A stretch of 64,000 nucleotides of DNA from Enoplosus armatus (Eukaryota > Chordata > Actinopteri > Centrarchiformes > Enoplosidae): positions 10,801,001-10,865,000 of the forward strand of contig NC_092198.1 of the NCBI RefSeq assembly GCF_043641665.1, read 5' to 3'. Numbering within the stretch: position 1 is the stretch's first letter; every line of letters starts with the position of its first letter. Both the position numbers and the translations under genes were made by a program. The notes below the pieces were generated by a model. The model did no database searches. It was not told where the DNA came from and saw only the letters and a list, made by a program, of their open reading frames with translations. Shown here piece after piece: positions 24,501 through 35,100 of this stretch.

Positions 24501-26043
24501 TAATAGAAAGGTAAATAATAGCACAATAAGTACCTGTCTATTTCCAAACTACTCCCTAATCGTCTCTTTACAGAGTGCATAAAGAACTCAGCCCACTCTT
24601 TAACTCATCAGGTGTCAACACAGACAGAACCAGTCATTCTTGAAGGTTTGGGTGCAGGCTTTTAGCCAAGACACCCACAAGAGGAGAGAGAAAGAGACAG
24701 AGAGAAGAACAGCAAGTGGGAAGGAGGGAGGGACGGGGAATGGATGAACAGGTTCCAATGTTTTTGGTTTCCACAGATACTGGGATTGGCACATGCGATC
24801 ATAATTTCGTGACCCTGGCGTGTTGAGACCTGCTGTGGCATTGTACAGCACAGCCATGCATGCACGCACACACACACACACCACACACACACTGACACCA
24901 AGTGGTGGGTTAACCAATCAGAATGTAGAGCATGGACAGCGTGGAAGCTAGGTAGGGTACTTTGGTGTCATACAGAGCAACAGGTGAACAGGAACCCCAC
25001 TGAGAAGTGTGTGTGAGTGTGTGTGTGTGTGTGTTTGTACAAGAGGATATTTACAGTGGATTAGCTTCCTTATTTTTGTCCATTTACCCAAATGTGTGAC
25101 TACCTGATAAACAGTAATAACCATACAGAAATTGATGTACAGCAGTCATTTTATATTTATTTGAAAAGTGTATGACATATGCTATTTTTAAACTTTAACA
25201 TTGAAACCATGTTCATGCTTTTCAGAAAGAAAAAGACATCATATAAGAAATACAAATTGCAGAGAACTTTACGTGCACAAACAAGCAAACAAAAGACCAT
25301 AAATACAGCACATTCAACTCATGTTAAGAATGATGCATCAACTGAAAACTGCATCAAGAAACATGATGATCACTGCTCTCATCAGCGGGGTGGTTTGTAT
25401 TACTGTGAGAATATACAAATAACCCACACTGAAACTACGATTGGTACACCTTGCCACGCAAGCTGAATGAAAGTAACCAGATGCATTTCAGGAAAATCTG
25501 GTGCCGATCGATGCCCATCAGGATAGTGTACAAAATGGAAAGCTGGTGAGAGTGACTGAATGTCCAATCTGTGGCGATTCGTGTATCAAAACAAGGGAAA
25601 TACAAAAATGCAGCCTCTTCTCGAAACAAGTGCTCATAGAGGACGCTGTGAAAGCGCAATTTCCAAAATAACAGCGAGTGCTCCTCGCTTTCAGAGATGC
25701 TACGGCAACAAGTTTCATCAAGGCGGGTTTAAAATGACCTTTACGCCAGCTAAACTGGTGTACAAGATCCATTCTGCAAGCTAAAAAAAACGGGAAAATG
25801 AAAACGTGTCTGTGTGGCTGACGGAGTACCATGCGCAATAAAATATAAATATTTTCAAAACATTCATAAACTAAATGTAATACATGAAATAGATTGTTGC
25901 AATACATTCAAATCTGAGTGCGTTCAGACAGAGATACATAGACGCCATGCTGCACTGTTTGATTTTGTATTTATTTTAGGCTCCTATTAAAAGCAATGTC
26001 CATGCACAACTTGTGTCCTGTCCACCCGCCTAACGTTATTAAT

Positions 26044-26077
<34 letters not shown>

Positions 26078-26487
26078 CAGAGAGGGAGGGAGAGAGAGAG
26101 ACACAGAGAGAGACCCTTTCTCTCTCTCGCCACTGACAGCAGCGCGAGGAGCGCACATGCCAGATGACCACCACCTGTCATGGGCGCGCGAGCGAGTCAC
26201 CCACACCACACACTCAGCTTCAACGGCCAAGAAAACAAAACGCTTCACAAACACAAAAAGAGCTTAAAAAAGACAGAGATAATGAAAAAAGACAAACTCT
26301 GTCACTATGATGCACCCGTAACCCCTCAACTCACGCCGTATCCAATAGAAATGAAGGCTAACGTTAACATAAGAAGAAAAACTAACTGCGTAAGATATAA
26401 CGCGCATATTGAGGAAAAGAGAAAGTTAAAGAGAATGCACATTTTAAGAGTAATTTGAGCTTACCTGTTTCTTGGCCGCCGAGCCAT
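18805..26487 (-). CDS. MYB: MYB proto-oncogene transcription factor, 655 aa
   Basis: Sixteen coding exons (minus strand, 5' to 3'): 26487-26465, 24415-24298, 24075-24004, 23816-23724, 22917-22697, 22154-21944, 21824-21756, 21629-21525, 20998-20747, 20576-20400, 20093-19975, 19877-19763, 19666-19571, 19420-19322, 19120-19037, 18918-18805. Phases agree throughout. The ATG context (AACATGG) is strong and the protein opens MARRPR as in human. Three Myb repeats (about residues 38-191) hold the regular tryptophans and bind YAACKG DNA in the nucleus. Exon 8 encodes the CBP/p300 KIX-binding helix ([14 protein letters not shown], about 284-297). The TP-rich block [14 protein letters not shown] is kept, as are two SUMO sites IKQE (K538, K555), and the protein ends TRTLVM. 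Human p75 is 640 residues. Differences: an Asn/Ser-rich tract in exon 9 where human has the FAETL segment, and a shortened exon 15. The upstream neighbour HBS1L is divergent. Confidence 0.97.
20400..20576 (-). CDS. MYB: MYB exon equivalent to mammalian alternative exon 9A
   Basis: This 177-nt exon (59 codons) is in phase on both sides, so it can be skipped without a frameshift. It ends with LPFSPSQ, the sequence that ends mammalian exon 9A (the p89 c-Myb insert, 121 aa) and that also occurs in MYBL1 and MYBL2. The acceptor is TTTTCCCAG; the donor GTAGTT is weaker than those of neighbouring exons, which fits optional use. Skipping it would give a 596-residue protein. I could not test whether it is constitutive. 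Confidence 0.85.
21424..21512. repeat. (CA)n/(CAGA) microsatellite beside a MYB splice donor
   Basis: About 89 bp of CA units with interspersed GACA. On the mRNA strand it begins only 12 nt downstream of the exon 8 boundary (21525). Confidence 0.9.
24416..26464 (-). other. MYB: MYB intron 1
   Basis: This 2.05-kb intron separates the 23-nt first coding exon from exon 2. It contains a (TG)n tract at 26046-26076 followed by a GA-rich stretch, and a block at about 25540-25800 of higher complexity that is open on both strands without homology I recognise. In mammals intron 1 carries an elongation block made of a stem-loop and a T-run. Here the only comparable T-run on the coding strand is 8 nt (25783-25790), with no convincing hairpin before it. 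Confidence 0.7.
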
Positions 26488-26760
26488 GTTAATATCTGTA
26501 GAGCGGCTCGCAGGTTGCGCTGAGCACGTACTTTCGCAATCTGCGCTGGGTTTGTTCTCCCGGCTAGGAGGCAGGTTGACATTAATTTAAACTCAACAGG
26601 CTCTACTACTGCTCCTCCCCTCCTTCTCATCCCGGTAAATTTGGCGCTCCCGAGCGCGTGCGGCCGACTGCGCATGTCCAGTTCAGTGTACTTCAGAGCC
26701 GTCCGACGTTTTCCAATTACAGTTAAAACGAACACGAGAAAAGTCAGATATGTTTGTCTC
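26488..26760 (-). promoter_or_regulatory. MYB: MYB 5'UTR and proximal promoter with E2F site
   Basis: The region upstream of the MYB ATG is CpG-rich for about 200 bp and has no TATA box. TTTGGCGC at 26640-26647, 153 bp above the ATG, is a perfect E2F consensus; E2F control of the MYB promoter is established in mammals. A CCAAT at 26713-26717 and CAGTTA at 26720-26725 (reverse TAACTG, a Myb-type site) lie further up. The transcription start was not determined. Confidence 0.6.
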
Positions 26761-27590
26761 AAATGCAAGAAAGCGATTAAAATGATACGAAAACTTTAGT
26801 ATATTTCCAGAAAAATATTAACTTGCATGGCACACGGCATCATAAACATCAACATCGGTTTACACTGCTCAGCAAGATCTACACTATAAAAGTGTATAAT
26901 ACAAATGTCATGATACAAAGGTGGCTCTATAATATTTTACAAATGAAAAATTAGTAAACTGAGTGTTGGTCTGTATACTCTATAGGGCTAATACGTGCTG
27001 AGCTGATGAAATTTACGAAGTGTCAGTGAAGGCACCAAGGTATTACACAGTACACTTGTCAAAGGCGCGTTTTGCCTGGTCGTCCGCGCTGAACGGTTTT
27101 TGTCAACAATGTTTATGAGTTACTTCTTTTCTGGTCAAAAGAAGAAGGAAACTTGTATGTCTGGACGGAGTAAATAATTGCGGGGAGGGTTTTTGGCATG
27201 CAACGAAAGCGAAGTTGCAATGCTTTCTGTGCTCGGCTACCTGTTTGAGTGCCTGCTGGTGTTACAGATGTTTCTCAGTGATAAAACATTCCTTATCGTC
27301 TGGCGATAAAATGAGCTTTTGTGCTCGCCCAGACAAAGAAAGTCAAAGAAATGCAGTGGCACTTCAACTTTTTGTGGGATTTTATTGCGACCAACTCATA
27401 GGACAGCTGCTTTTAAAGCACTCATGACTGCCTTTATATTATACAAGTTGACGTTTGAGTTTCTTAAACGGCAGCTTGCTTAGGATGTCTTTGCATTTAT
27501 TCAAAATAATCCACATTTAAATTAGGAACAAGCTGAGCCTGTTTTCAGTAACCATCTCTCAAAGATGAGTAATAACTTAATGCGCCTTTC

Positions 27591-27862
27591 TTATCTGTAT
27601 TGCATAACTTCTGCATTAGTCTGTGTTAAGGCAACTGGCCATCATGTATTATGATTATTTTGTTTTGGTTTTCCATCCTCCCTGCACCAGGACTGTCCTA
27701 GCTCAGCCATTCATTGCGGGGGGAGGGGGTGCTTTATTTGTATAAATGTGTCTTCTCATTGTTCGTCCATACGCGACCGTATTGTCCTGGCCACTTGTAA
27801 TTACCATCACCCCAGACCAGCCTATTGTCCCAGGCCAGTCATCATAATAGTGGCCTGATAAA
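27591..27862. promoter_or_regulatory. Candidate GATA/E-box/homeobox element
   Basis: TTATCT (27591-27596) and TGATAA (27857-27862) are GATA-type sites. Between them are CACTTG (27792-27797, an E-box) directly followed by TAATTA (27798-27803) and a CCTATTGTCC SOX-like word near 27822. The sequence is non-repetitive. Enhancer activity is inferred. Confidence 0.3.
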
Positions 27863-28590
27863 GAGCTACACACACATACACACATGGCCATGAACTGCAA
27901 ATTTCACTATTTGATTCAACAGCGTGGACAGAGTGCTCAGTGAAGTGAAGCACTGAGACAGAGAGAAATATCAAGATTTACATGATTGGACATGGTTTAT
28001 ATGAAGTACAGCATGAAAGATATATTTAAAACTTCTTTAGGTGAGCATTATTATTCAATCCAGTGATGAAAATGACTTTGTTTGTGCAGAGGCTACACAT
28101 TTGTAACATTAAAAATATGTTACTGTTAACTTTTTAGTGCCACTACATCTAACTGCAGGCCTGTGATGTAAAGTATCACATGGTTGCCTGGTTGCAATCA
28201 CCTGAAGGCTTTCAAATCATACACACACCTGTACACAAGCATTGTTCCATCTACCATACCATCTATTCAAATCAAATTGGAATTATATCGTGCAAGATTG
28301 CAGTATAAGATGCCCCACGTAGAACGAAAAGTAGGTCAGTAAAAGAGATACAAAAAACCACACCATTATTAACACAGTAAAATAAGCAAAATAAATAATA
28401 TTTCATATACAGTCAAATCATTGAACGTATTTCTGTCTCCACTTGTTTGATTTGTGTGTGTGTGCATAAGTGTGTGCAAAATATTAAGTGTATCTGTCAG
28501 TATGCGTCTTTAGCTTTTTTTGCACAAAGTCCAAATGTGTCTTTTCCCTCGAGGGTAATATTAAAAACTTCATTTTGTTATCTGAAACCA

Positions 28591-28800
28591 AATTGAAGGA
28601 AGGGAGCCAGGGTATGCAAATTCCCCTATAGTACTTTGAGCAGGAAGCCTGACTCCCATTGACTCTTAGCTGAGGACATTTGCATGGGCGCGATTGGACA
28701 GGTAAAGGGCAGGTATTGTGATGGCTTCCCCCTTTGCAAAGCATTGTGTGCACAGGTTGGTTCATTTGAATGGTTTTTAATGATGGCCCCTGGGCTTCAG
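28591..28800. promoter_or_regulatory. Candidate element with two inverted octamers
   Basis: A perfect octamer ATGCAAAT at 28614-28621 and its exact inverse ATTTGCAT at 28678-28685 stand 56 bp apart in non-repetitive DNA. POU-domain proteins (OCT1, OCT2, OCT4) bind this word. The block looks like a conserved non-coding element, but conservation was not tested. Confidence 0.35.
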
Positions 28801-28872
28801 ATATCATCCCACCAGGCTTTCAAATCCAGTGTTGGGAAGGCCGAACATATGTATTGTTAATTGTCCGTGTCC

Positions 28873-28894
<22 letters not shown>
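28873..28894. repeat. (TG)n microsatellite
   Basis: About 11 TG units followed by a short GA stretch. Confidence 0.85.
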
Positions 28895-28903
<9 letters not shown>

Positions 28904-29437
28904 TATGTCTGTCTATTTGTATGTAAAGGCCTGCATTGGGGAAGGGTTGATCCCAAGTCAAATAGGTAGTGAATTTGATCCTGAATGGTTATGTGGTTAA
29001 ATAAGCCCACATGTTGACTAATTGCTAATAAGTGGTGATAAATGTATACAAACATGCATAGAATTTCTACATTATTATTGTTCAGGAGCACATTGGAATC
29101 CAGCAATCCTTAATTATTTACATTTACATTCCATACATTATTATTTTTTTAAGAATATGTATTGCGCCAGCTTGCTTAATGAATACATACTAGTTTTAAT
29201 TATAGTTTCAGAATTATTACCTTTAAATATCACAATTTGCCACGTTAAGGACCTCACATGTGTTTCTTTATTGACTTTAGTTGTTTGGACCACCTGTCAA
29301 AGACTGCCAAGGGTGTAGGTTTTGCATTTTTTCCTGGGGTGAGTTCCTGTGAAAGACTCTTCCCATGATGCCTGGTGCCTTTGGCAAATTATGTAAAGCA
29401 TTACCTCATACCCATTGCCAACTTTTGGGATGGACTT

Positions 29438-29454
29438 CACCCCTCACCCACTTG
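29438..29454 (+). promoter_or_regulatory. Double CACCC box plus E-box
   Basis: CACCC at 29438 and 29445 is overlapped by CACTTG at 29449-29454. CACCC boxes are KLF-type sites and E-boxes are TAL1-type sites, the classes found at the mammalian erythroid enhancers of this locus. Another GATA site, AGATAAG, lies at 30941-30947. Function is inferred. Confidence 0.25.
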
Positions 29455-31882
29455 CACATAGGCTTTGTCTTCTACAATTACGCCAGGATTAATCTGTTTT
29501 CAGATTTACATGCTGTTGTTGACAGATTTGCAATCCTTTGCTTTCACTTGATTCTATAGATACAATTGCCATCCATGTGCTAACAACCATTTTATGCATC
29601 TCCTAGAATTGAACATAATTAAATTACACATATGATATAATGGATGCAATCCATAAAGTTTATTAGTCATTCAATAATATAATTTCTACATCATTTAAAC
29701 AAAGCACCCATCCACTGATCCGCTCTTTCTTCTAGCAATCTGTCCATCCATCTGTTTAATCCGTCTAATCAGCCCAACATTAATTCACTCAGAAATCCTT
29801 CTTGCCCGCCACTGATTCATTGATCAGAATTTCCCTGAACTCTGTGGCCACGTCGGCAGCACAGATTTGACCAGAGTGCTTCAAAGACATTCAAAGGAAA
29901 CAAATGTTCAGATCCTGTGTAGAGGTGTGAAAATCACACCCCAGCCTTGTTGCTGCACAAAAAAAAAATGCATCTCTCAATTTGACTAGATAAAGAAAAC
30001 AGAAAGAATTTAAATTGAAACACAAACAGCAAACAAGCAAGAAAAATAATTGATTTGGTATAACAATCTAAATACTTGGTTTTTGTTGTGTTTTGTTCAC
30101 CAGGTCTGTGGTTTTTGAGCTCCAAAAGGTTATGTTAAATAAAGACAATGCAGGAGAAAAGCTGATAACACTATTACAACTTTAATGTTGAGACTGTTTC
30201 AAACATTACTTTTCACTTAGGCAGTAATGTTCCATTTCTATTACATATCAGGTGCTGTTTTCTTCTTCTTGCCTTTGGTTTTTGAATGTCCTAGAAACAT
30301 TTTAGTGATGCAAAGGAAGAGTTCCCTCACTGTCACCTGTGTGACCCTGTAAAGTGAGCATGTTCGTGTCTGTTTACTTGTATGCATGTGTTCCATGTGT
30401 GCATGTGCAGTTGTTTATTTTGACATGTAGATGTGCAACTAAGACTTCAAAATGCAGGAAGTGGAATTTTAGAGGGGAAACCTCCACCCACTTACAGACA
30501 CACACGCACACTCAGGCAAGACTGTGCACAATAAATAATAAACTCCTTGACGATCCCCTCGATATGAATGATCCCTCTCCTGTTCTTATTAACCTTTGTC
30601 AATTAAAGCTGCTCCTTGTCAAACTGCCACTTGCAATATGAGCCATTCATTGTGAAAAGGTCTTCACAATTACCTAAGCAGACGTCTTTCTTTATTCTGC
30701 TCTATTTTTAGATTGGGGAGACACGCCAAACCTCATATTTCATTTCACCATGCAGATGTGCAAGTGTATACTTCACCTGCCTCACTGGTATCAGATTATT
30801 GTCTGACATTTTCATCTTCTTCTCTTTCATTGGCACATAGGCCAGTGTAGATGAGATCAGGACAACATAATGTATCAAAAGCCACATATGCATACATCTG
30901 CACACATAAAGTACATGAAGATGTGCAAAGACCAAGTCACAGATAAGCATGTGCACATACACATGCTTGTGAATGCACAAACACAAGCACACACAGGGGT
31001 GCAAACATCTCATTTCTTTTCCTTTTGTGGTCGACAGGCTATAAGTTTCTTGTGGTACAAAGATAGTAGGAAAAAATGATGTCACTCATTGGGTGCGTGT
31101 GTTTGTGCAAGGTGTAGAGTGTGGGCTCAGATGGGTTGGTCTCTAACCATAGGGCATAACCTTTGACAAAAAATGGTTTAGACATTCACACCCCAAGATC
31201 ATAGGTGGGATTGAAGGTTGTATGTATACTTTGTGCAGGCAGACTCTCTCATGTTCTTTCTGTGCACTCTTCTTGACCTCTTAAACTGAAATAATTTTCT
31301 CATGATTGTGCAGAGAGGAAAAAGCTCTTGGCCACTTTGTAATTTGTGTTGTTCATCTGTGATATTGTGCTTCCTCTTTTGCATTAATTTCATTGTTAAA
31401 ATTAATCTTAAGTGTTTCCTCACTCATATAACAGAACAGTGTTTGGCTGTATGCAGGTGCAAACATAGTCACAACCTTTCATCAGATGATCATTATCATC
31501 ATTACCACAGCCACCATCATCATCACCCTCATGAAGGTCACTGGGTTTTCCAAGAACAGGACTAATGACCTTTAAGGCATTAACCCCTTTACTGTTCTTT
31601 CAGTTCAGACCCTAGTGACACTAATAACTAGATCTCCATTCTGCTCTATACTGATGAAACTTGCATCTCTTCCTGCTATTATGTTAAAAGTATACTGTAT
31701 ATTTTAGGTTTTACTTTGTTTTACTCCTAGTTATTCCGATACACATGTATATCCGTTCAACTGCTGCCAACACGCTCTGTGAACATCAACTGATTGGAAG
31801 TCAGTTTCTCTCCGTCAGACAGAGTGCAAATTGTGAAGCTTGTTTGGAAGATCTGATCCCAGGCCGCATTGGTGGAACTGCA

Positions 31883-31898
31883 ACAGGAAGTTACGTCA
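31883..31898 (+). promoter_or_regulatory. HBS1L: ETS-CRE composite upstream of HBS1L
   Basis: ACAGGAAGTTACGTCA fuses an ETS core (GGAAGT) to a CRE variant (TTACGTCA), in the same spacing as the known housekeeping-promoter composite CCGGAAGTGACGTCA. It lies 269 bp above the HBS1L ATG. A further CRE-like ACGTCA occurs at about 32103. Confidence 0.5.
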
Positions 31899-32166
31899 GC
31901 CAAAAAAACAACCCAAACACATTTAACATTTATTTTAATGACTATATCGTACACCATCAATTAAAAGACAGGAATACGACAAAACTAAACACTTTTTGTC
32001 AGTGTTTTAATTTATTTATTTCCGAGGTTGCAGAATCAAATCTGACCTGCCGACTGCTGTACTTTCACACAGCAGCAGCATTGGAATCCGGGCACTGAGT
32101 CACGTCACAACAGTTTGTGGGCCGAAAAACATTAACGTTGGGGCCGAGAGAGGACACTTAGACAAA

Positions 32167-35100
32167 ATGTCTCGGCACAGAAATGTTCGAGGTTACAACT
32201 ACGACGAAGGTAGATAACCTTAACTAGGTGTTGGTTGCGGCTTAAACGTCACGGCAAGGCCCGCTAAACTCGTTAGCCGCTAAGCTAAAATTCACTGTTG
32301 TTGATTGTAGCTCTAGTGGCTAACGCTAGCTAGTTTTGCTGTCGTGTAACTTGGCAACTGGCACAACAACATTGCACTATAATACAAGTATCTGCGTATA
32401 TATCCAAGCATTCCGGCTAACGTTATAAGGTTGAAAGTTTACTATAGCTAATAATGTAGCTAATGTTTACGTTTACTAAAGTTGACGACAGCTACTTAGC
32501 TAACTTGCTAACTTTCCAGTGTTTTACAAGAAATGTTACAAGCTTCTAGTTCATTATTGGATATGGTATATTGACATCCCCTGACCATATTAACTTATTA
32601 AGCCTCCCAATTTGTCAAACCTCGTGTGAAGTAATCAAAGAAAATTACCTGGCAACCAATTTACTGTTTGTTGTGCATTCTGTAAAGTTGCTGACAAGGC
32701 AAAGTAACAGCTGTAACAAAATACTCTTTCTCCTTACAGCAACTGCATTTTTTGAACCTCACTTATATTCTTTTCTAGACTTTGACGATGATGACATGTA
32801 TGGACAGTCTGTGGATGATGACTACTGCTGTATATCACCAGCAACAGGTTCGTATCAGTGAATGTAAAATTATAGGTGGGCTTAATGGTACGTCAACAAG
32901 TATGTGTATGTTTGCTGATATATAGACAATATTAATCTGTGAGAATTTAGTTTCGTATGATTTTTATTTCCAGTTAAAGAAAACAATATTTACTTCTGAC
33001 ACATAAATGAAAAATGAAAATCTAAGATTTTTAAAGTTTATTTTAGGATTGATTATTGTGTTTAAATTACCACTGCAATTATACACCATTAACCAGACAT
33101 CACATCGTAAAGATAGTAAAGATGTTTTTGTTTTATACAGCAAATCAGTTCATCTACTCGCGTCAAGAGAGACAAACACCAAAGGAGGAGCCTTTAGAGG
33201 AGGAAGGATATGAAGATGAGGATGTACCCATGTCCCCTACCATCAGCCACAACCTTGACCCTCTTGATCAAGGTAATATTATGCAGTCCACAACAGTATG
33301 CAAGTGACAAATGACAGGTTCAAATGACATTTCTTCTGACCTTTACCTTTGATCTTTGTGTTTTGAAAATGTGCAATTAAAGACATTAAGATCCTGTTGA
33401 TTTAGTAGTTTTATTCTTATTTTCTTGATCTATTCTTTGTTATCTTTGTTTAATCTGTCATTTCTGGACCACAAATACAATGTCTGTGTCTAATGTGTGT
33501 CTGTAGCCAAGCTGTTTTCCTGTCTGGACCATATGCGGACTGTGCTGGGAGATGCAGTGCAAGACTCAGTCCTGACCCAGGCAGCCATGAAATGTGGATT
33601 CGACCCACAGAGGGCACTGGATTCAGTCTTGTCTGAAGACACTAAGACAGCCCCAGTTACCAGAAGTACCAGTGAGGAGACGGCTTCGGTAGCAAGAGTT
33701 AGCCAGGAGAAAGCGCCGCTTCCACAAAGAATCAAGCAAGAGGCCGTGGCTGAAAAAGGTACGCCTGGGGCGGATCAAATTATTATAATTTTATTGGTCA
33801 GGAATTGTTGTCCTTGACTGGTCCACCGTAGTCACATATCAGAGATTGGTTATTGGTGGCATTTGAACATTTTCTCCAGTTGCCAAGCAAAGCACAGGAT
33901 CTTTTGAAGGTTTTTGTCCGGTACTCAAAGCAATAGATATTTCACAGTTAGTTTTTACATTTTTTTTGTCATGTAGGTACTGATAGATCTAGTTTCCATT
34001 TTGAAGGAATAATATTCAATTACCTGATTTCATAAATACAGGCTGGTACCAGTGCACAAAAAAAGGCCTAGGCTATTTGTATCACCTGATCATCAATTAA
34101 AAGTAGTTCAGTATAGATAGACATTGCTAGTCAAATGATTTTGAATATCCCAAATTTGAGCATTTTTGATTATATCTTAGATAATATTCTCACTGTAATG
34201 TAATTTAAGAGTGATACAACAATATAGTGAAGGAATGGGTATAAGTGAAGTGATCAATATATGTGGCTTGTTGTGCCGAGAGCTTATCAGTTTAAAGGGC
34301 TGTAAATACAAATTAGGCTGCTGTTATTACTGTGTCTTCAGAGGACGCTTGAACAAAAGATAATTTAAAATAATGTTCATTAGTATTGTGTACATGAAAG
34401 CTTCACAGCCAGGGGCATTTCATTGCTCATTTCACACAAATGTGTGCGATGACACATTTTAAGTCACGCAAATGCAAGTGTTTAACAAAGTGCCTTCTTT
34501 CTGTTCTTTTCCCTCTTGTTTATGGTACGATTCATCTGACTTCTGTTCTTTGGTCCTCTTGTCTCTCGTCTTCGACATCTGCAATTGGCTTTTGTAAGGT
34601 AAGGAGCCCGCTTGTTTGCTTCTCACACAGACATCACATCCAAGGCACATAAACCCCAGACCGATGGGTGCAAACACACACAAACACATGTGCAAGTAAA
34701 TGCACCAAACTTGCGTGACCTCTTATCGCAACATAAGGCTGACCCAGTGGTTAGGAACACTGGTCCTGGCGTTAGTGGTACCAGTCTTGCACAGCTCATG
34801 TCTGAGCATAAGCAGAAGGCGTCAGGAGTAGTTGACATAGGGCGAGGTTTGGGTGTTCCCTCATTAAGTGCTCTCGCCATGGGACCTAATTCACCTCCAT
34901 CCATTATGTCTAATCAGAATAGTCTTTCATTGGGAACGTTGGCGTCTTTAAACACATCTTCAGCATCTCACAGCTCAGCTCCCTCCCTGCTTTTAGTTTC
35001 ACTCAGTAGCCTGTCGCTAAACAACCCTAAGATAACAAGTGCAAGCTCTTCTCTGGCTGCTCCTCCTGGGTTTGGGAGTCTCAGTTCTGTCCTCCAGAGC

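Larger units (their letters stand above)
26761..31882. other. MYB-HBS1L head-to-head intergenic interval
   Basis: No protein-coding exon was recognised in about 5.1 kb; open frames are short and lack splice context or homology. The interval has less microsatellite content than the MYB 3' flank: one (TG)n at 28873-28894 and a short (CA) at 30495. Unique blocks carry binding-site words, listed as separate entries. In human the corresponding interval is over 100 kb and contains GATA1/TAL1/KLF1-bound enhancers of MYB. Confidence 0.6.

Noticed and set aside
25783..25790. T-run on the MYB sense strand as the mammalian-type intron 1 attenuator
   Set aside because: Only 8 nt, and no convincing stem-loop just upstream of it.
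25435..25907. Minus-strand frame as an extra MYB exon
   Set aside because: No donor or acceptor in phase with exons 1 and 2, and no similarity to MYB; kept only as a non-coding finding.
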